DNA of 64,000 nt, from positions 1 through 64,000 of the forward strand of contig JADKBW010000014.1 in assembly GCA_016714905.1 (NCBI GenBank). The letters are read 5' to 3'. Positions 33,729 through 42,801 of the stretch are shown here, one piece after another. The translations under genes were made by a program, and so were the position numbers. The notes under the pieces were generated by a model. It was not told where the DNA came from and made no database searches. It was given only the letters and a program-made list of their open reading frames with translations. Origin of the DNA: Flavobacterium sp. (GTDB lineage Bacteria > Bacteroidota > Bacteroidia > Flavobacteriales > Flavobacteriaceae). How positions within the stretch are numbered: the first letter of the stretch is position 1; each line of letters opens with the position of its first letter.

Positions 33729-36515
33729 ATGAGAATCAAGTTTTTATTCATTACCCTATTCGTCTGTACGATTGCTTTAGCCCAAAGTAAAGGAACTATT
33801 ACAGGAGTACTTACAGACAAAGATGCCAATAACGCAACTTTGCCTTTTGCCAATGCTGCCATCAAAGGAACTACGATTGGGACCACCTCCGACGAAAAAG
33901 GAAAATATACGCTTACCGTTGCAGCAGGAAACCACACCATCGTATTTAGTTTTTTGGGATATGAGAACGTTGAAGTGCCTGTTACTGTAAAAGCAGGAGA
34001 AACCATCACCATCAATAGAGCTTTAGGTTCTGGAAGTTACAAGTTAGAAGATGTCGTAGTAAAAGCGAGCTCTGGCGGGAGAGAAAAAGAGAGTGCTTTA
34101 TTATTAGATCAGAAAAAAGCAGTAGAAATTAAGCAAAGTATTGGAGCGCAGGAAATGGCGAGAAAAGGAGTGAGTAATGTTCAAGAAGGCTTAACTAAAA
34201 TTACGGGGGTTTCTAAAGTTGAGTCGAGAGGTTTATTTGTTCGTGGACTGGAAGAACGGTACAACAATTTATTGATTAATGATTTACAAGCACCATCTAA
34301 TAGTCCGTTCAAAAAAATAATTCCTTTAGATCTATTCCCTACTGATATTGTCGGTGTTTTAAATGTTTATAAAACCTTCAACCCAAATATCCCGGGAGAT
34401 TTTGCAGGAGCTACAATTAATATAGAAACTTCTCAACCTAGAGCTAGCATCACCAAAATCAGTACAAGTTTTGGTTATACAACTAATAATAATGGACGTG
34501 AATTTCTTATTTCAGAAGATGCTAATACTACACAGGGCTTTTTAGGACTACTAGGAAAAGACCGAGAATTGCCATCTGCGTTTCAAAACGTTCCTTCAGG
34601 AAAAATTCTTACACCCGCACAATATAATGAAACGAGTAAACAAAATTCATGGAATGTTGATCAATCAAGTAGCCCTATAAATTCGGGGATTGGTTTCTTA
34701 CATACTGAAAAATTCAATCTCGAAAAAAACAGAAGTATCAGTTATATTTTTTCGATGAATGCCGATAACAGGTATCAAGTTTTAGAAGGTATTGACAGAA
34801 CCTTCAATCAGGGGCAAGGGAATTATGACAATAATTTCGAAGTTGCAAAATACAGTTACAACACTTCATTGTCTGGATTAGTTGGAATAAAATTCAAATC
34901 CAATCGTTTTGACGTTAGTTTAAATTCCTTCGCATTGCGATCAACTTCAAGTATTATTCAAGACCAACTTGGTTACAAGAATAGTTTAAACACCAACCCG
35001 AATATTTTAATTCGATTGAATCAGTTTGAAGAATCAAAATATTGGAACAATCAAATCTTGGCGAATTATAAATTAACGGCTAACGGAAAACAAACTTTAA
35101 AAGGAGGATTTTCGTATGTGAAAACCGCCTTTGGTTTGCCTGACCGAAAAGTAATTACAGGAGAAAAACTGAATGAAAATGACACGAAAGTAACTTATGG
35201 GGCAGACAACTTAATACGCCAATACTTTGATGTTTCTGGGGATCGCTTCTTCTCTGGCATGTTAGAATATGCTATAAAGTTTAAAGAAAAAGACAACGGC
35301 AAAGACACAAAATTGACCATTGGTTATAATGGGTTAAGCAATGAAGAAGTGTCTTCGTATCGTTTTGTTTTTGGTAGACCTTTATTGGCGACAACCTACA
35401 TTACGAATATTAATACGATCAATGAAACTATCGAGAATGATGTAAACAACGGGTTGGTTAAATTCACAGAAGAATCAACAGGTGATTGGCGTTCGAAATT
35501 ATATCAAGGAATCAATTCGGCATACGCAAATATCTTTTTTAATTTTGCTGAAAAATGGGATATCAATGGTGGAGTCAGAATGGAAAGCTCTATCAGAGAA
35601 ATAAAATACAGACAAACTGGCGACTCTTTTACTGCTCCTTACAGAAAATTGAAAAACAACAAAGTCGACTTTTTACCTGCAATTAATGTAAAATATAGTT
35701 TAAACGATAAAAACAATATTCGTTTTGCTGCTTCTAAGACTATTACTCGACCAATTTCTATTGAAATTCTTCCCGTCAACTTTGTAAATCCTGACGGAAC
35801 TGTAGAAATTGGAAATCCTAAAATTCAAAATAGTGACAATCTCAATTTCGATTTAAAGTATGAGATGTTCCCGGGCACCAATCAAATATTTGTTGTAGGC
35901 CTTTTTGGAAAACAAATTAATAATCCAATTGAAAGAATTTTTATTCCTACTGCCAGTAGTGGCGGACAAATCATTACGTATGCCAATTCAAAAAGCGCCT
36001 TGCTTTTTGGGGTAGAATTAGAAGTTTTATTGCCTTTGAACAAGATTAGTGCAGCTTTAAATAATTTCTCATGGGGCTTTAATACTTCTTTGATGAAAAC
36101 AGATGTTAATGTTGATTTGATTAAAAACCCGCTTGAAAACAACAAATCAAGAGCACTTCAAGGCGCATCAGATTGGTTAATAAATTCTGACTTGAAGTAC
36201 GATTTTAAATTTAATGAAGACATGAAAAACACGATTTCATTAGTTTATGGTGTTTCTGGTGAAAGAATTTATGCGGTTGGTACTGCTGGAATTGATCATA
36301 TCTACGAGAAACCATTTCACAAATTAGACTTTGTATGGTCTAGTAAATTATCTAAGAATATCGAAGCAAAATTCGCCGTTGAAAACATCTTAAACCCATC
36401 TTTTAGAAGAGAACTTGGTAGCGAAAGTCAACAGACTATTACAGAAACAGATTTGACAGTAAGAGAATTTAAAAGAGGTACTGGATTCTCATTAGGCATC
36501 AATTATACTTTTTAA
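33729..36515 (+). CDS. TonB-dependent outer-membrane receptor with carboxypeptidase-regulatory-like domain
   Basis: 928 aa. Signal peptide (MRIKFLFITLFVCTIALAQ), then a CarboxypepD_reg-like domain (about 20-105, GTITGVLTDKD, FANAAIKGTTIGTTSDEKGK), a plug domain (about 125-240, with VSKVESRGLFVRGLEERYNN and PGDFAGATINIETSQ) and a 22-strand-type barrel ending in a C-terminal aromatic (GINYTF). It moves a substrate across the outer membrane with energy from TonB. It is divergent from the PhoB-like gene 227 bp away and followed by a lipoprotein gene. No SusD homologue is present, so a glycan substrate is unlikely; phosphate-related uptake is a context guess. Confidence 0.9.
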   Translation: MRIKFLFITLFVCTIALAQSKGTITGVLTDKDANNATLPFANAAIKGTTIGTTSDEKGKYTLTVAAGNHTIVFSFLGYENVEVPVTVKAGETITINRALGSGSYKLEDVVVKASSGGREKESALLLDQKKAVEIKQSIGAQEMARKGVSNVQEGLTKITGVSKVESRGLFVRGLEERYNNLLINDLQAPSNSPFKKIIPLDLFPTDIVGVLNVYKTFNPNIPGDFAGATINIETSQPRASITKISTSFGYTTNNNGREFLISEDANTTQGFLGLLGKDRELPSAFQNVPSGKILTPAQYNETSKQNSWNVDQSSSPINSGIGFLHTEKFNLEKNRSISYIFSMNADNRYQVLEGIDRTFNQGQGNYDNNFEVAKYSYNTSLSGLVGIKFKSNRFDVSLNSFALRSTSSIIQDQLGYKNSLNTNPNILIRLNQFEESKYWNNQILANYKLTANGKQTLKGGFSYVKTAFGLPDRKVITGEKLNENDTKVTYGADNLIRQYFDVSGDRFFSGMLEYAIKFKEKDNGKDTKLTIGYNGLSNEEVSSYRFVFGRPLLATTYITNINTINETIENDVNNGLVKFTEESTGDWRSKLYQGINSAYANIFFNFAEKWDINGGVRMESSIREIKYRQTGDSFTAPYRKLKNNKVDFLPAINVKYSLNDKNNIRFAASKTITRPISIEILPVNFVNPDGTVEIGNPKIQNSDNLNFDLKYEMFPGTNQIFVVGLFGKQINNPIERIFIPTASSGGQIITYANSKSALLFGVELEVLLPLNKISAALNNFSWGFNTSLMKTDVNVDLIKNPLENNKSRALQGASDWLINSDLKYDFKFNEDMKNTISLVYGVSGERIYAVGTAGIDHIYEKPFHKLDFVWSSKLSKNIEAKFAVENILNPSFRRELGSESQQTITETDLTVREFKRGTGFSLGINYTF

Positions 36516-36536
36516 AAAAAATTCAAAATAGAAAAG

Positions 36537-36568
36537 TTCGTCAATCATTTGGTTGGCGATTTTTTTTG
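36537..36568 (+). terminator. Intrinsic terminator after TonB receptor gene
   Basis: TCGTCAA pairs with TTGGCGA, one G-U pair, followed by eight T residues. Confidence 0.65.
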
Positions 36569-36684
36569 AATCAGATTTCTTAGGTTAACAAATTGTAATT
36601 GATTTAACTTAGAATTTACATTCGCTTTATTTTTTTATAATCATAATACAACAATGAGATAACGAGTAAAACAAGCGCTGTTTT

Positions 36685-36692
36685 TATTTTTG
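36685..36692 (+). promoter_or_regulatory. Putative -7 box for lipoprotein gene
   Basis: TATTTTTG matches TAnnTTTG, 25 bp before the ATG at 36718. Confidence 0.45.
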
Positions 36693-36717
36693 CGTAACAT
36701 TTAAAAATACATTAAAA

Positions 36718-37899
36718 ATGAAAAAATTACTTTTGAGTTTTGCAACCATTGCAACGTTATTAACAGCATGTTCTTCAGATGATGAAAGTTCAAATCCAAC
36801 TCCAACTCCAACAGGGGAAATTTCAGGAGATTTTAGTGCTAACAGAGATTACGTAAAAGGAAATTACACTCTAAAAGGAACAGTTCGCGTAAAAGCTGGT
36901 GTTACTTTAAGCATAGCTGCTGGTTCAGTAATTACAGCCGATGTAACTGACGGTGTTGATGCGCTTGTAGTAGAAAACGGTGGGAAATTAATTATGAACG
37001 GGACTGCAGCAGATCCAATTGTATGCACGCACCTGACTAAAGTTGCAGGGTCTTGGGGAGGAATTATTATGTATGGTGATGCGCCCATTGTTGGTGCAAG
37101 TTCAGTAGCGACTGCTAATTCTGAAGACGGGCTTACTAGTTCAATTACAGGAACAGCGTATACTTATGGCGGTTCTAATGATACTCACAATGGTGGGACA
37201 TTAAGATATGTACGTGTAGAATATGCAGGTAAGAAAATTACAGACGGAACAAGTGAAATGAACGGTTTTTCTTTCTACTCTGTAGGTTCAGGAACGATCT
37301 TAGAAAATTTAGTTTCTTACAAAGGAGCTGATGATGGTTATGAGTTTTACGGTGGAACTGTTAGCGGAACCAACTTAATATCGTACGGAAACTCTGATGA
37401 CTCTTTCGACTGGCAAGATGGTTGGAAAGGTCAATTGAATAGCAATTGGTATGCATCACAAGTTGGCACAGGAAACTTCGGTATGGAAGTAGAGGCTAAA
37501 AGCGTTAATAACGATTTTTCTCCAAAAATCACAAATATTACTTTGAAGAGAGCCGCTGGAACGGTTACAGAGGGCGGAACTTCTGCTGCTGAATACGATG
37601 CAATCCAATTTAAAAAACAAGGAAATGGTGATTTTTCTAACATTCTAATTTCTGGTTACACAACTGATGGTGCTACTGCTGTAAGAATTCAAGATGCCGC
37701 TACAAATACAGGGCAAGTAGAGAGTGGTAAAATCAAATTAAGCAATGTAAAAATCAACGATGGTACGTCACAATTTGCGGGCGCAAGTGGGATAACGGTG
37801 ATTTTTGATCCTGCTAATTATACTTTAGGAGAAGCTACTGGCGCTTCAATCACACCAGGAGCATGGACTATTGTTGAAGGAATCAACTTATTGAACTAA
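36718..37899 (+). CDS. Secreted lipoprotein, right-handed beta-helix-like
   Basis: 393 aa. Lipoprotein signal MKKLLLSFATIATLLTACSS with Cys18, followed by an acidic/Pro linker (DDESSNPTPTPTG). The body has turn-rich repeats (GVTLSIAAGSVITADVTDGV, ALVVENGGKLIMNGTAADPI, GGTLRYVRVEYAGKKI, DGYEFYGGTVSGTNLISYGN) typical of parallel beta-helix surface proteins found next to TonB receptors in Bacteroidota. The ligand is unknown. It lies 200 bp after the TonB receptor with a terminator and its own promoter between them, so the genes are linked functionally at most. Confidence 0.82.
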   Translation: MKKLLLSFATIATLLTACSSDDESSNPTPTPTGEISGDFSANRDYVKGNYTLKGTVRVKAGVTLSIAAGSVITADVTDGVDALVVENGGKLIMNGTAADPIVCTHLTKVAGSWGGIIMYGDAPIVGASSVATANSEDGLTSSITGTAYTYGGSNDTHNGGTLRYVRVEYAGKKITDGTSEMNGFSFYSVGSGTILENLVSYKGADDGYEFYGGTVSGTNLISYGNSDDSFDWQDGWKGQLNSNWYASQVGTGNFGMEVEAKSVNNDFSPKITNITLKRAAGTVTEGGTSAAEYDAIQFKKQGNGDFSNILISGYTTDGATAVRIQDAATNTGQVESGKIKLSNVKINDGTSQFAGASGITVIFDPANYTLGEATGASITPGAWTIVEGINLLN

Positions 37900-37919
37900 A
37901 ATATTTGTATTTTTTATCA

Positions 37920-37952
37920 AAAAACACCTCTTTCACAAGAGGTGTTTTTTTT
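37920..37952 (+). terminator. Intrinsic terminator after lipoprotein gene
   Basis: AAAACACCTCT pairs with AGAGGTGTTTT, with T residues continuing past the stem. Confidence 0.8.
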
Positions 37953-38002
37953 ATGTTTTTATTTTGATTTTAATTCCTATCTTTACCACCAAGTAAAATC
38001 TC

Positions 38003-38320
38003 ATGAGAAATAAATACTTCTATACTATCATTATCGTTTGCTTGTTTTCGCTTGGCGCTTTCGCTCAGGAAAACAGACAGCAATCTGTTATAGATGGTTT
38101 GAGTTTTTATCCGAACCCGGTGAGTACTGGTAAAATCTACATCACTTCTAAATCTGCTATGGATAAGGAAGTTATGATTTTTGATGTCTTGGGTAAAAAA
38201 GTGTTGCAAGCTACTATATCTTCTAAAGAGTTGAATATTGCCACACTTTCTCCTGGTGTTTATATCATCAAAATTCGCGAAGGCGAAGCTACCGCTACTA
38301 GAAAATTGATTGTCAAGTAG
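38003..38320 (+). CDS. Minimal T9SS protein: signal peptide plus type A sorting domain
   Basis: 105 aa. A signal peptide (FYTIIIVCLFSLGAFAQ) is followed after about ten residues by a complete T9SS type A sorting domain (LSFYPNPVSTGKIYITSKSA, VMIFDVLGKKVLQATI, LSPGVYIIKIREGEATATRK). There is no cargo domain at all. It should be exported and processed by T9SS. Such mini-cargo may act on the secretion machinery or be a leftover of a larger gene; the sequence cannot tell. It lies upstream of a second T9SS gene with its own promoter. Confidence 0.85.
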   Translation: MRNKYFYTIIIVCLFSLGAFAQENRQQSVIDGLSFYPNPVSTGKIYITSKSAMDKEVMIFDVLGKKVLQATISSKELNIATLSPGVYIIKIREGEATATRKLIVK

Positions 38321-38392
38321 TTGTTTTTCCTCCTTACATTCCCTTAATCTTTATTTTACCTTTTTTTCTTTTATGCAAAAGAAATTACTTCC

Positions 38393-38400
38393 TATATTTG
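38393..38400 (+). promoter_or_regulatory. Putative -7 box for 290-aa T9SS protein
   Basis: TATATTTG matches TAnnTTTG, 25 bp before the ATG at 38426. Confidence 0.45.
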
Positions 38401-38425
38401 TAGTCTAAAATTTAAAAACTTAAAA

Positions 38426-39298
38426 ATGAAAAAACTTTACACTTTATTATTTGTTGCTTTTGCTGCGACAATGAATGCTCAAACTTTCACAGAATGGAAT
38501 TTCGATGATCTTGTTCCTGCTACTGCAATGTTGCCAACAACAGGTTCTGGAACTTTTTCAATCATTGGAGGAGTTGAAGATAGCCTTACTGCTGGTTTGA
38601 TGCCTGCTGGTAATCCTTCAACAGGAAAAGCATATAGCATTAAAACATTTCCTGCAACTTTAACCGCTTCTGGAACTGCTGGTTACGAATTCGCTGTTCC
38701 AACGGGTGCGTTTCCTGATCCAATCTACGTTACTTTTGACCCAAGAGGTTCTAACACTGCTTCAAGATGGCAACAATATGAATATACTACAGACGGAACT
38801 AATTGGATAGTTTTGGGTAATAATGGTGGACTTTTAACTAATGCATTCACTGCAAATCCAATGGTTCGTTTGAACTTGCCAGCTGGTTGTGGCGGTAATG
38901 ATGCTTTTAGATTCAGAATCGTTTCTATTTTTGATCCAGGAACGGGAGATTATTCTGCTGTTAATTATGCTGGAACTCCTCCTTCTACATATGGTACAAC
39001 AGGTGGAACTTGGAGAATTGATAACGTTGCTTTTGGTCAAGGTACGCTTGCCGTTCAAGAAAATGAAATCGCAGGTTTACAAGTATATCCAAATCCTGTA
39101 ACCAATGGAATTCTAAACATTACCACAGATAACAACGATGCAAAATCTGTAATCTTGTTCGACGTTTTAGGAAAACAAGTGATCAATACAACTGTAACTG
39201 ATCAACCTATCAATGTTGCTTCTTTAAACAAAGGTGTTTACTTCGTAAAAATTACAGAAGCTGGTAAAACTGCTACAAGAAAATTAGTTATTAAGTAA
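38426..39298 (+). CDS. Secreted protein with T9SS type A sorting domain
   Basis: 290 aa. Signal peptide MKKLYTLLFVAFAATMNAQ, a cargo domain of about 190 residues with beta-sandwich character (FTEWNFDDLVPATAMLP, TSGTAGYEFAVPTG-like stretch, YVTFDPRGSNTASRWQQYEY, NVAFGQGTLAVQENE) and a C-terminal sorting domain (LQVYPNPVTNGILNI, VILFDVLGKQVINTTV, KGVYFVKITEAGKTATRKLV). The cargo fold resembles carbohydrate-binding or jelly-roll modules but was not identified. Secreted or surface-anchored through T9SS. Confidence 0.88.
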   Translation: MKKLYTLLFVAFAATMNAQTFTEWNFDDLVPATAMLPTTGSGTFSIIGGVEDSLTAGLMPAGNPSTGKAYSIKTFPATLTASGTAGYEFAVPTGAFPDPIYVTFDPRGSNTASRWQQYEYTTDGTNWIVLGNNGGLLTNAFTANPMVRLNLPAGCGGNDAFRFRIVSIFDPGTGDYSAVNYAGTPPSTYGTTGGTWRIDNVAFGQGTLAVQENEIAGLQVYPNPVTNGILNITTDNNDAKSVILFDVLGKQVINTTVTDQPINVASLNKGVYFVKITEAGKTATRKLVIK

Positions 39299-39320
39299 TT
39301 TACTTACACCACATACTTAA

Positions 39321-39350
39321 AACTCCAACCTAACCGTTGGAGTTTTTTTT
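39321..39350 (+). terminator. Intrinsic terminator, copy 1
   Basis: AACTCCAAC pairs with GTTGGAGTT around CTAACC, followed by a T run. It is repeated exactly at 41759-41788. The stem contains the TTG of the next promoter. Confidence 0.8.
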
Positions 39351-39364
39351 ATTTCCTACTTTTG
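39337..39364 (+). promoter_or_regulatory. Promoter with -33 and -7 boxes, copy 1
   Basis: TTG at 39337-39339 and TACTTTTG at 39357-39364 with 17 bp between them match the Bacteroidota consensus TTG-N17..-TAnnTTTG. The start codon TTG at 39378 follows. Identical in copy 2. Confidence 0.55.
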
Positions 39365-39377
39365 TCAAAAAGAATTC

Positions 39378-40121
39378 TTGATCACAACTTCTGACATATT
39401 CTCTATTTCCAGTGGCAAGCAATTTGAGAAAATCGCCTTGAAAGTGTTTCGCTATCAATACGATAACAATGGGGTTTATCGCCAGTTTTGTCAACATTTA
39501 AAAGTAGAAAAACAACAGGTAAAATCACTGCTGCAAATTCCATTTCTTCCCATACAATTTTTTAAAAGCCATGAGGTCGTTACAAGAGACCATCCCATTC
39601 AAACAACCTTCACAAGTAGCGGCACAACCGGAATGACAACCAGTAACCATTTCGTGTCTGACTTATCTTTATACGAATCAAGTTATCTTCAAGCCTTCTC
39701 ACAGTTTTATGGTAACATCGAAGATTATGTAGTGTTGGCCTTGCTTCCATCCTATCTAGAACGCGAGGGTTCGTCTTTAATTTATATGGTCAACGACTTA
39801 ATCGAGAGAACCAACAATCCCGATAGCGGTTTTTATCTTCACAATTACGAAGAACTCATTAGCAAACTCACGGCGCTAGATCAGTCGGGCCAAAACGTAA
39901 TACTTATTGGGGTAACTTACGCTTTGTTGGATTTGATTGAAATGCAAAAATTCCAATTGCATCATACCATTATCATGGAAACGGGCGGCATGAAAGGCAA
40001 ACGTAAAGAACTCATCCGCGAAGAATTGCACGAGATGTTGTGCGATGGATTTGGTGTTGCTTCCATTCATTCTGAATATGGGATGACTAAACTTTCTCAA
40101 GCATTCATGAGTTTGGTATAA
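39378..40121 (+). pseudogene. LuxE-like acyltransferase, truncated copy 1
   Basis: The 5' 710 bp are very close to the intact gene at 41816-42796, nearly base-identical from about 39690 to 40080. It reads DIFSISSGKQFEKIALKVFR, TTFTSSGTTGMTTSNHFVSD, then HSEYGMTKLSQAFMSLV and stops at 247 aa. The intact copy has 326 aa and continues LLSQAYSLGNGVFECPPWMQ. The last third, with the end of the adenylate-forming-like domain, is lost at a junction near 40085 where an oppositely oriented methyltransferase fragment begins. Start is TTG, as in copy 2. Probably inactive. Confidence 0.8.
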
Positions 40122-40235
40122 AAAAACATTTTGATGGTATTTTTTATTAAATGTAACTGGCAGGTGATTAAGTTTATCCCCTAACTTAGTTAATGCCAAC
40201 CCTTTTTGTAGTAATGCTTTGATTTTCCAATTCAT
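40088..40235 (-). pseudogene. N-terminal remnant of a SAM-dependent methyltransferase
   Basis: From the ATG at 40235 the frame reads MNWKIKALLQKGLALTKLGD, KLNHLPVTFNKKYHQNVFLY, QTHECLRKF, resembling the start of a Bacteroidota methyltransferase found in glycan clusters. After about residue 49 the frame runs antisense through the truncated acyltransferase and is meaningless. It lies 70 bp downstream of the radical SAM gene on the same strand, suggesting the two were an operon before the rearrangement. Confidence 0.5.
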
Positions 40236-40305
40236 AACGTTTAGTTATATTCATTAAACTAATTCACGTCTATAGAATAATTAAGTATATTTCTATTTAT
40301 TAAGT

Positions 40306-41298
40306 CTAATTTATTTTTTTAGAAATAAAGATATATTTAAATAGTTCTTTATTCCAACCTATCCGTTTTTTCCATTCAAAAAAAGTCTCGTTTTTATAAT
40401 CAAAACCTTCTTTCCAATAAAATCTTGGCGATATATAACAAGATACAAATGGCACTAAATAATTACTATTATTTGCAGTTTTTACAATAGATGATTGTTC
40501 TTCATTTCGACTAATAGAACTTGGATAAATAAAAGTAATCGCTCTTTTTTGTGCTTCTACTTTTAATTGATTAGAAACGGTTTTATAATCAATTTCTATT
40601 TTTTTTAGGCTATAATTGTTGTAAACTGTCCCTTCACCAACTCTATCTATTGGTCTTAGTTGTACAATATCAATAGCATACTGCTTATATGAAGTAAATA
40701 AATCAGTTAATTCGTAAAAGTTGTCTTCATTAAAGGTATAGTTTATCCGTAATAACAATTGAGGGTTTGTCTTTTTTTGTTCAGATATTAAAGCTAATGT
40801 TTGATGAAATAAATCGAAACTTCCCTTTTCCATAAAACTTTCATAAGTTTCTTTGGTAACTCCGTGAACAGAGATAATAAATTCATTTAATCCTGCATTA
40901 ACATAATTAGTTATATCTACTTCAGTTAATAAATTACCATTAGTAACCATACTAATATGTGGTACCTTATATCGTTTAGCTATTGCAATCAATTTTTGGT
41001 TATGTTTAAAAAGTGTTGGTTCGGCAGCACAACCTATTTGAAGTTTTAAAGCATTTTTAAAACTTACCTTTGCTATTTGTTCAAGGTCTTCTTCTTTTAA
41101 AACTCCTTTCATTTTTTCTTTAACGTAGTTATCATTGCTGAAATTGCACATTTTACAACGAAAATTGCACGCTAAAGCAGGATCTAAAAAAACTCCCAAG
41201 GTTCTTCTATTAGTCACATTAAGTAGCCATAGCCCAAAAAATTTTATGCGATGACTTTTTATTAAATGATTTATTTTGAGAAGATTATATACTTTCAT
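40306..41298 (-). CDS. Radical SAM protein
   Basis: 330 aa. LDPALACNFRCKMCNF carries the 4Fe-4S-binding triad Cys44, Cys48, Cys51 (CxxxCxxC), followed by a partial TIM barrel (IGCAAEPTLF, ISMVTNGNLL, NEFIISVHGVTKETYESFME). The C-terminal third has one late cysteine pair at most (FVSCYIS), so a full SPASM domain is not evident. It would use a SAM-derived radical to modify a sugar, lipid or peptide; the substrate is unknown. It sits between two copies of an acyltransferase gene with a truncated methyltransferase downstream, a setting typical of envelope-glycan loci. Confidence 0.85.
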   Translation of the reverse strand: MKVYNLLKINHLIKSHRIKFFGLWLLNVTNRRTLGVFLDPALACNFRCKMCNFSNDNYVKEKMKGVLKEEDLEQIAKVSFKNALKLQIGCAAEPTLFKHNQKLIAIAKRYKVPHISMVTNGNLLTEVDITNYVNAGLNEFIISVHGVTKETYESFMEKGSFDLFHQTLALISEQKKTNPQLLLRINYTFNEDNFYELTDLFTSYKQYAIDIVQLRPIDRVGEGTVYNNYSLKKIEIDYKTVSNQLKVEAQKRAITFIYPSSISRNEEQSSIVKTANNSNYLVPFVSCYISPRFYWKEGFDYKNETFFEWKKRIGWNKELFKYIFISKKIN

Positions 41299-41414
41299 GA
41301 GTGAGATTATATTTAAATCAAAAGTAATTTTTAATTTGAAAATAAAGCGTACAATTCTTGTCTATACAATTTTATACTTTGTATTGAATAATCTCATATC
41401 TTAGACAGAAATAA

Positions 41415-41744
41415 TTCAAGTATAATATTCTACCTTCTGCAACTACTAGTCCACAAGACCCGCCATTTGTCGAGACTAGAATTCGATTAATAACAGAAGA
41501 AGGAACACTAATGTTATTTCCAAATCCAAACGATGGAATCTTCAATATAGATAATGCTTCTTCTAGAAAAATCTCCAAAGTATTTGTAAATAGAATCGAT
41601 ATTGGAAAATTAGTGTTTTTTAATGATTATAATTTTCAAGATACAATTATTGTTGATATTTCTCGCGAAAAAAGCGGAGTCTTTACAGTACAAGTTTTCT
41701 TAGAAGATGGTGATTTTGAAATTTTTAAAATAATTAAAAAATAG
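41415..41744 (+). pseudogene. 3' remnant of a T9SS cargo gene
   Basis: An open frame without a proper start reads SATTSPQDPPFVETRIRLIT, then the sorting-domain pattern MLFPNPNDGIFNIDNASS and GVFTVQVFLEDGDFEIFKII before stopping at 41744. Only about 20 residues of cargo precede the domain and no signal peptide is found. It is the tail of a larger secreted-protein gene whose 5' part is gone. The duplicated terminator follows directly. Confidence 0.65.
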
Positions 41745-41758
41745 CTTAAAATTCGAAA

Positions 41759-41788
41759 AACTCCAACCTAACCGTTGGAGTTTTTTTT
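41759..41788 (+). terminator. Intrinsic terminator, copy 2
   Basis: Same stem-loop and T run as at 39321-39350. Confidence 0.8.
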
Positions 41789-41802
41789 ATTTCCTACTTT
41801 TG
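41775..41802 (+). promoter_or_regulatory. Promoter with -33 and -7 boxes, copy 2
   Basis: TTG at 41775-41777 and TACTTTTG at 41795-41802, 17 bp apart, identical to copy 1. The gene starts at TTG 41816, so the leader is only about seven bases. Confidence 0.55.
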
Positions 41803-41815
41803 TCAAAAAGAATTC

Positions 41816-42796
41816 TTGATTAATCCTGCTGACATATTCTCTATTTCTAATCAAAAGCAATTTGAAAAAATCGCGTTGAAAGTGTTTCGCTATCAATACG
41901 AACACAATTTGGTGTATCATGAATTTTGTCAACATTTAAAAGTAGAAAAACAACAGGTAAAATCACTGCTGCAAATTCCGTTTCTTCCTATCCAATTTTT
42001 CAAAAGCCATCAAGTTGTTTCGGGCGAAAATCCTATTCAAACAACCTTTACGAGCAGCGGCACCACTGGAATGACAACCAGTAACCATTTCGTGTCTGAC
42101 CTTTCGCTATATGAAAATAGCTATCGTCAAGCCTTTTCCCAGTTTTATGGTAACATCGAAGATTATGTTGTGTTAGCCTTGCTTCCATCTTATCTAGAAC
42201 GCGAGGGTTCGTCTTTAATTTATATGGTCAACGACTTAATCGAGAGAACCAACAATCCCGATAGCGGTTTTTATCTTAACAATTACGAAGAACTCATCAG
42301 CAAACTCACGGCGCTAGATCAGTCGGGCCAAAACGTAATACTTATTGGGGTAACTTACGCTTTGTTGGATTTGATTGAAATGCAAAAATTCCAATTGCAT
42401 CATACCATTATCATGGAAACAGGCGGGATGAAAGGCAAACGTAAAGAACTCATCCGCCAGGAATTGCACGAGATTTTGTGCGATGGATTTGGTGTTGCTT
42501 CCATTCATTCTGAATATGGCATGACAGAATTATTGTCGCAAGCGTACTCTTTGGGGAATGGCGTTTTTGAATGTCCACCGTGGATGCAGATTTTCATTCG
42601 CGATACCGAAGATGCGTTGCAATATGTTGCTGACGGAAAAACCGGTGGCATCAATGTCATCGACTTGGCGAATATTAATTCCTGTTCCTTTATCGCCACG
42701 CAAGATTTGGGCAAAAAAAATCCCAATGCGACTTTCGAAGTATTGGGACGTTTTGACACGAGTGATATTCGGGGTTGTAACTTGATGGTAATGTGA
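41816..42796 (+). CDS. LuxE/PaaK-like acyl-protein synthetase (acyltransferase), intact copy 2
   Basis: 326 aa starting at TTG. TTFTSSGTTGMTTSNHFVSD is the phosphate-binding loop of acyl-adenylate-forming enzymes of the LuxE family, followed by HSEYGMTELLSQAYSLGNGV and a C-terminal GRFDTSDIRGCNLMV. The enzyme would activate an acid with ATP and hold or pass on the acyl group; flavobacterial members lie in envelope-glycan clusters. The truncated copy at 39378 shows this gene was duplicated recently and partly homogenised. Confidence 0.82.
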   Translation: MINPADIFSISNQKQFEKIALKVFRYQYEHNLVYHEFCQHLKVEKQQVKSLLQIPFLPIQFFKSHQVVSGENPIQTTFTSSGTTGMTTSNHFVSDLSLYENSYRQAFSQFYGNIEDYVVLALLPSYLEREGSSLIYMVNDLIERTNNPDSGFYLNNYEELISKLTALDQSGQNVILIGVTYALLDLIEMQKFQLHHTIIMETGGMKGKRKELIRQELHEILCDGFGVASIHSEYGMTELLSQAYSLGNGVFECPPWMQIFIRDTEDALQYVADGKTGGINVIDLANINSCSFIATQDLGKKNPNATFEVLGRFDTSDIRGCNLMVM

Positions 42797-42801
42797 ATCA
42801 A

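Noticed and set aside
41372..41578. Leftward 68-codon frame between the radical SAM and acyltransferase genes
   Set aside because: It is antisense to a clear T9SS sorting-domain remnant and has no supporting features.
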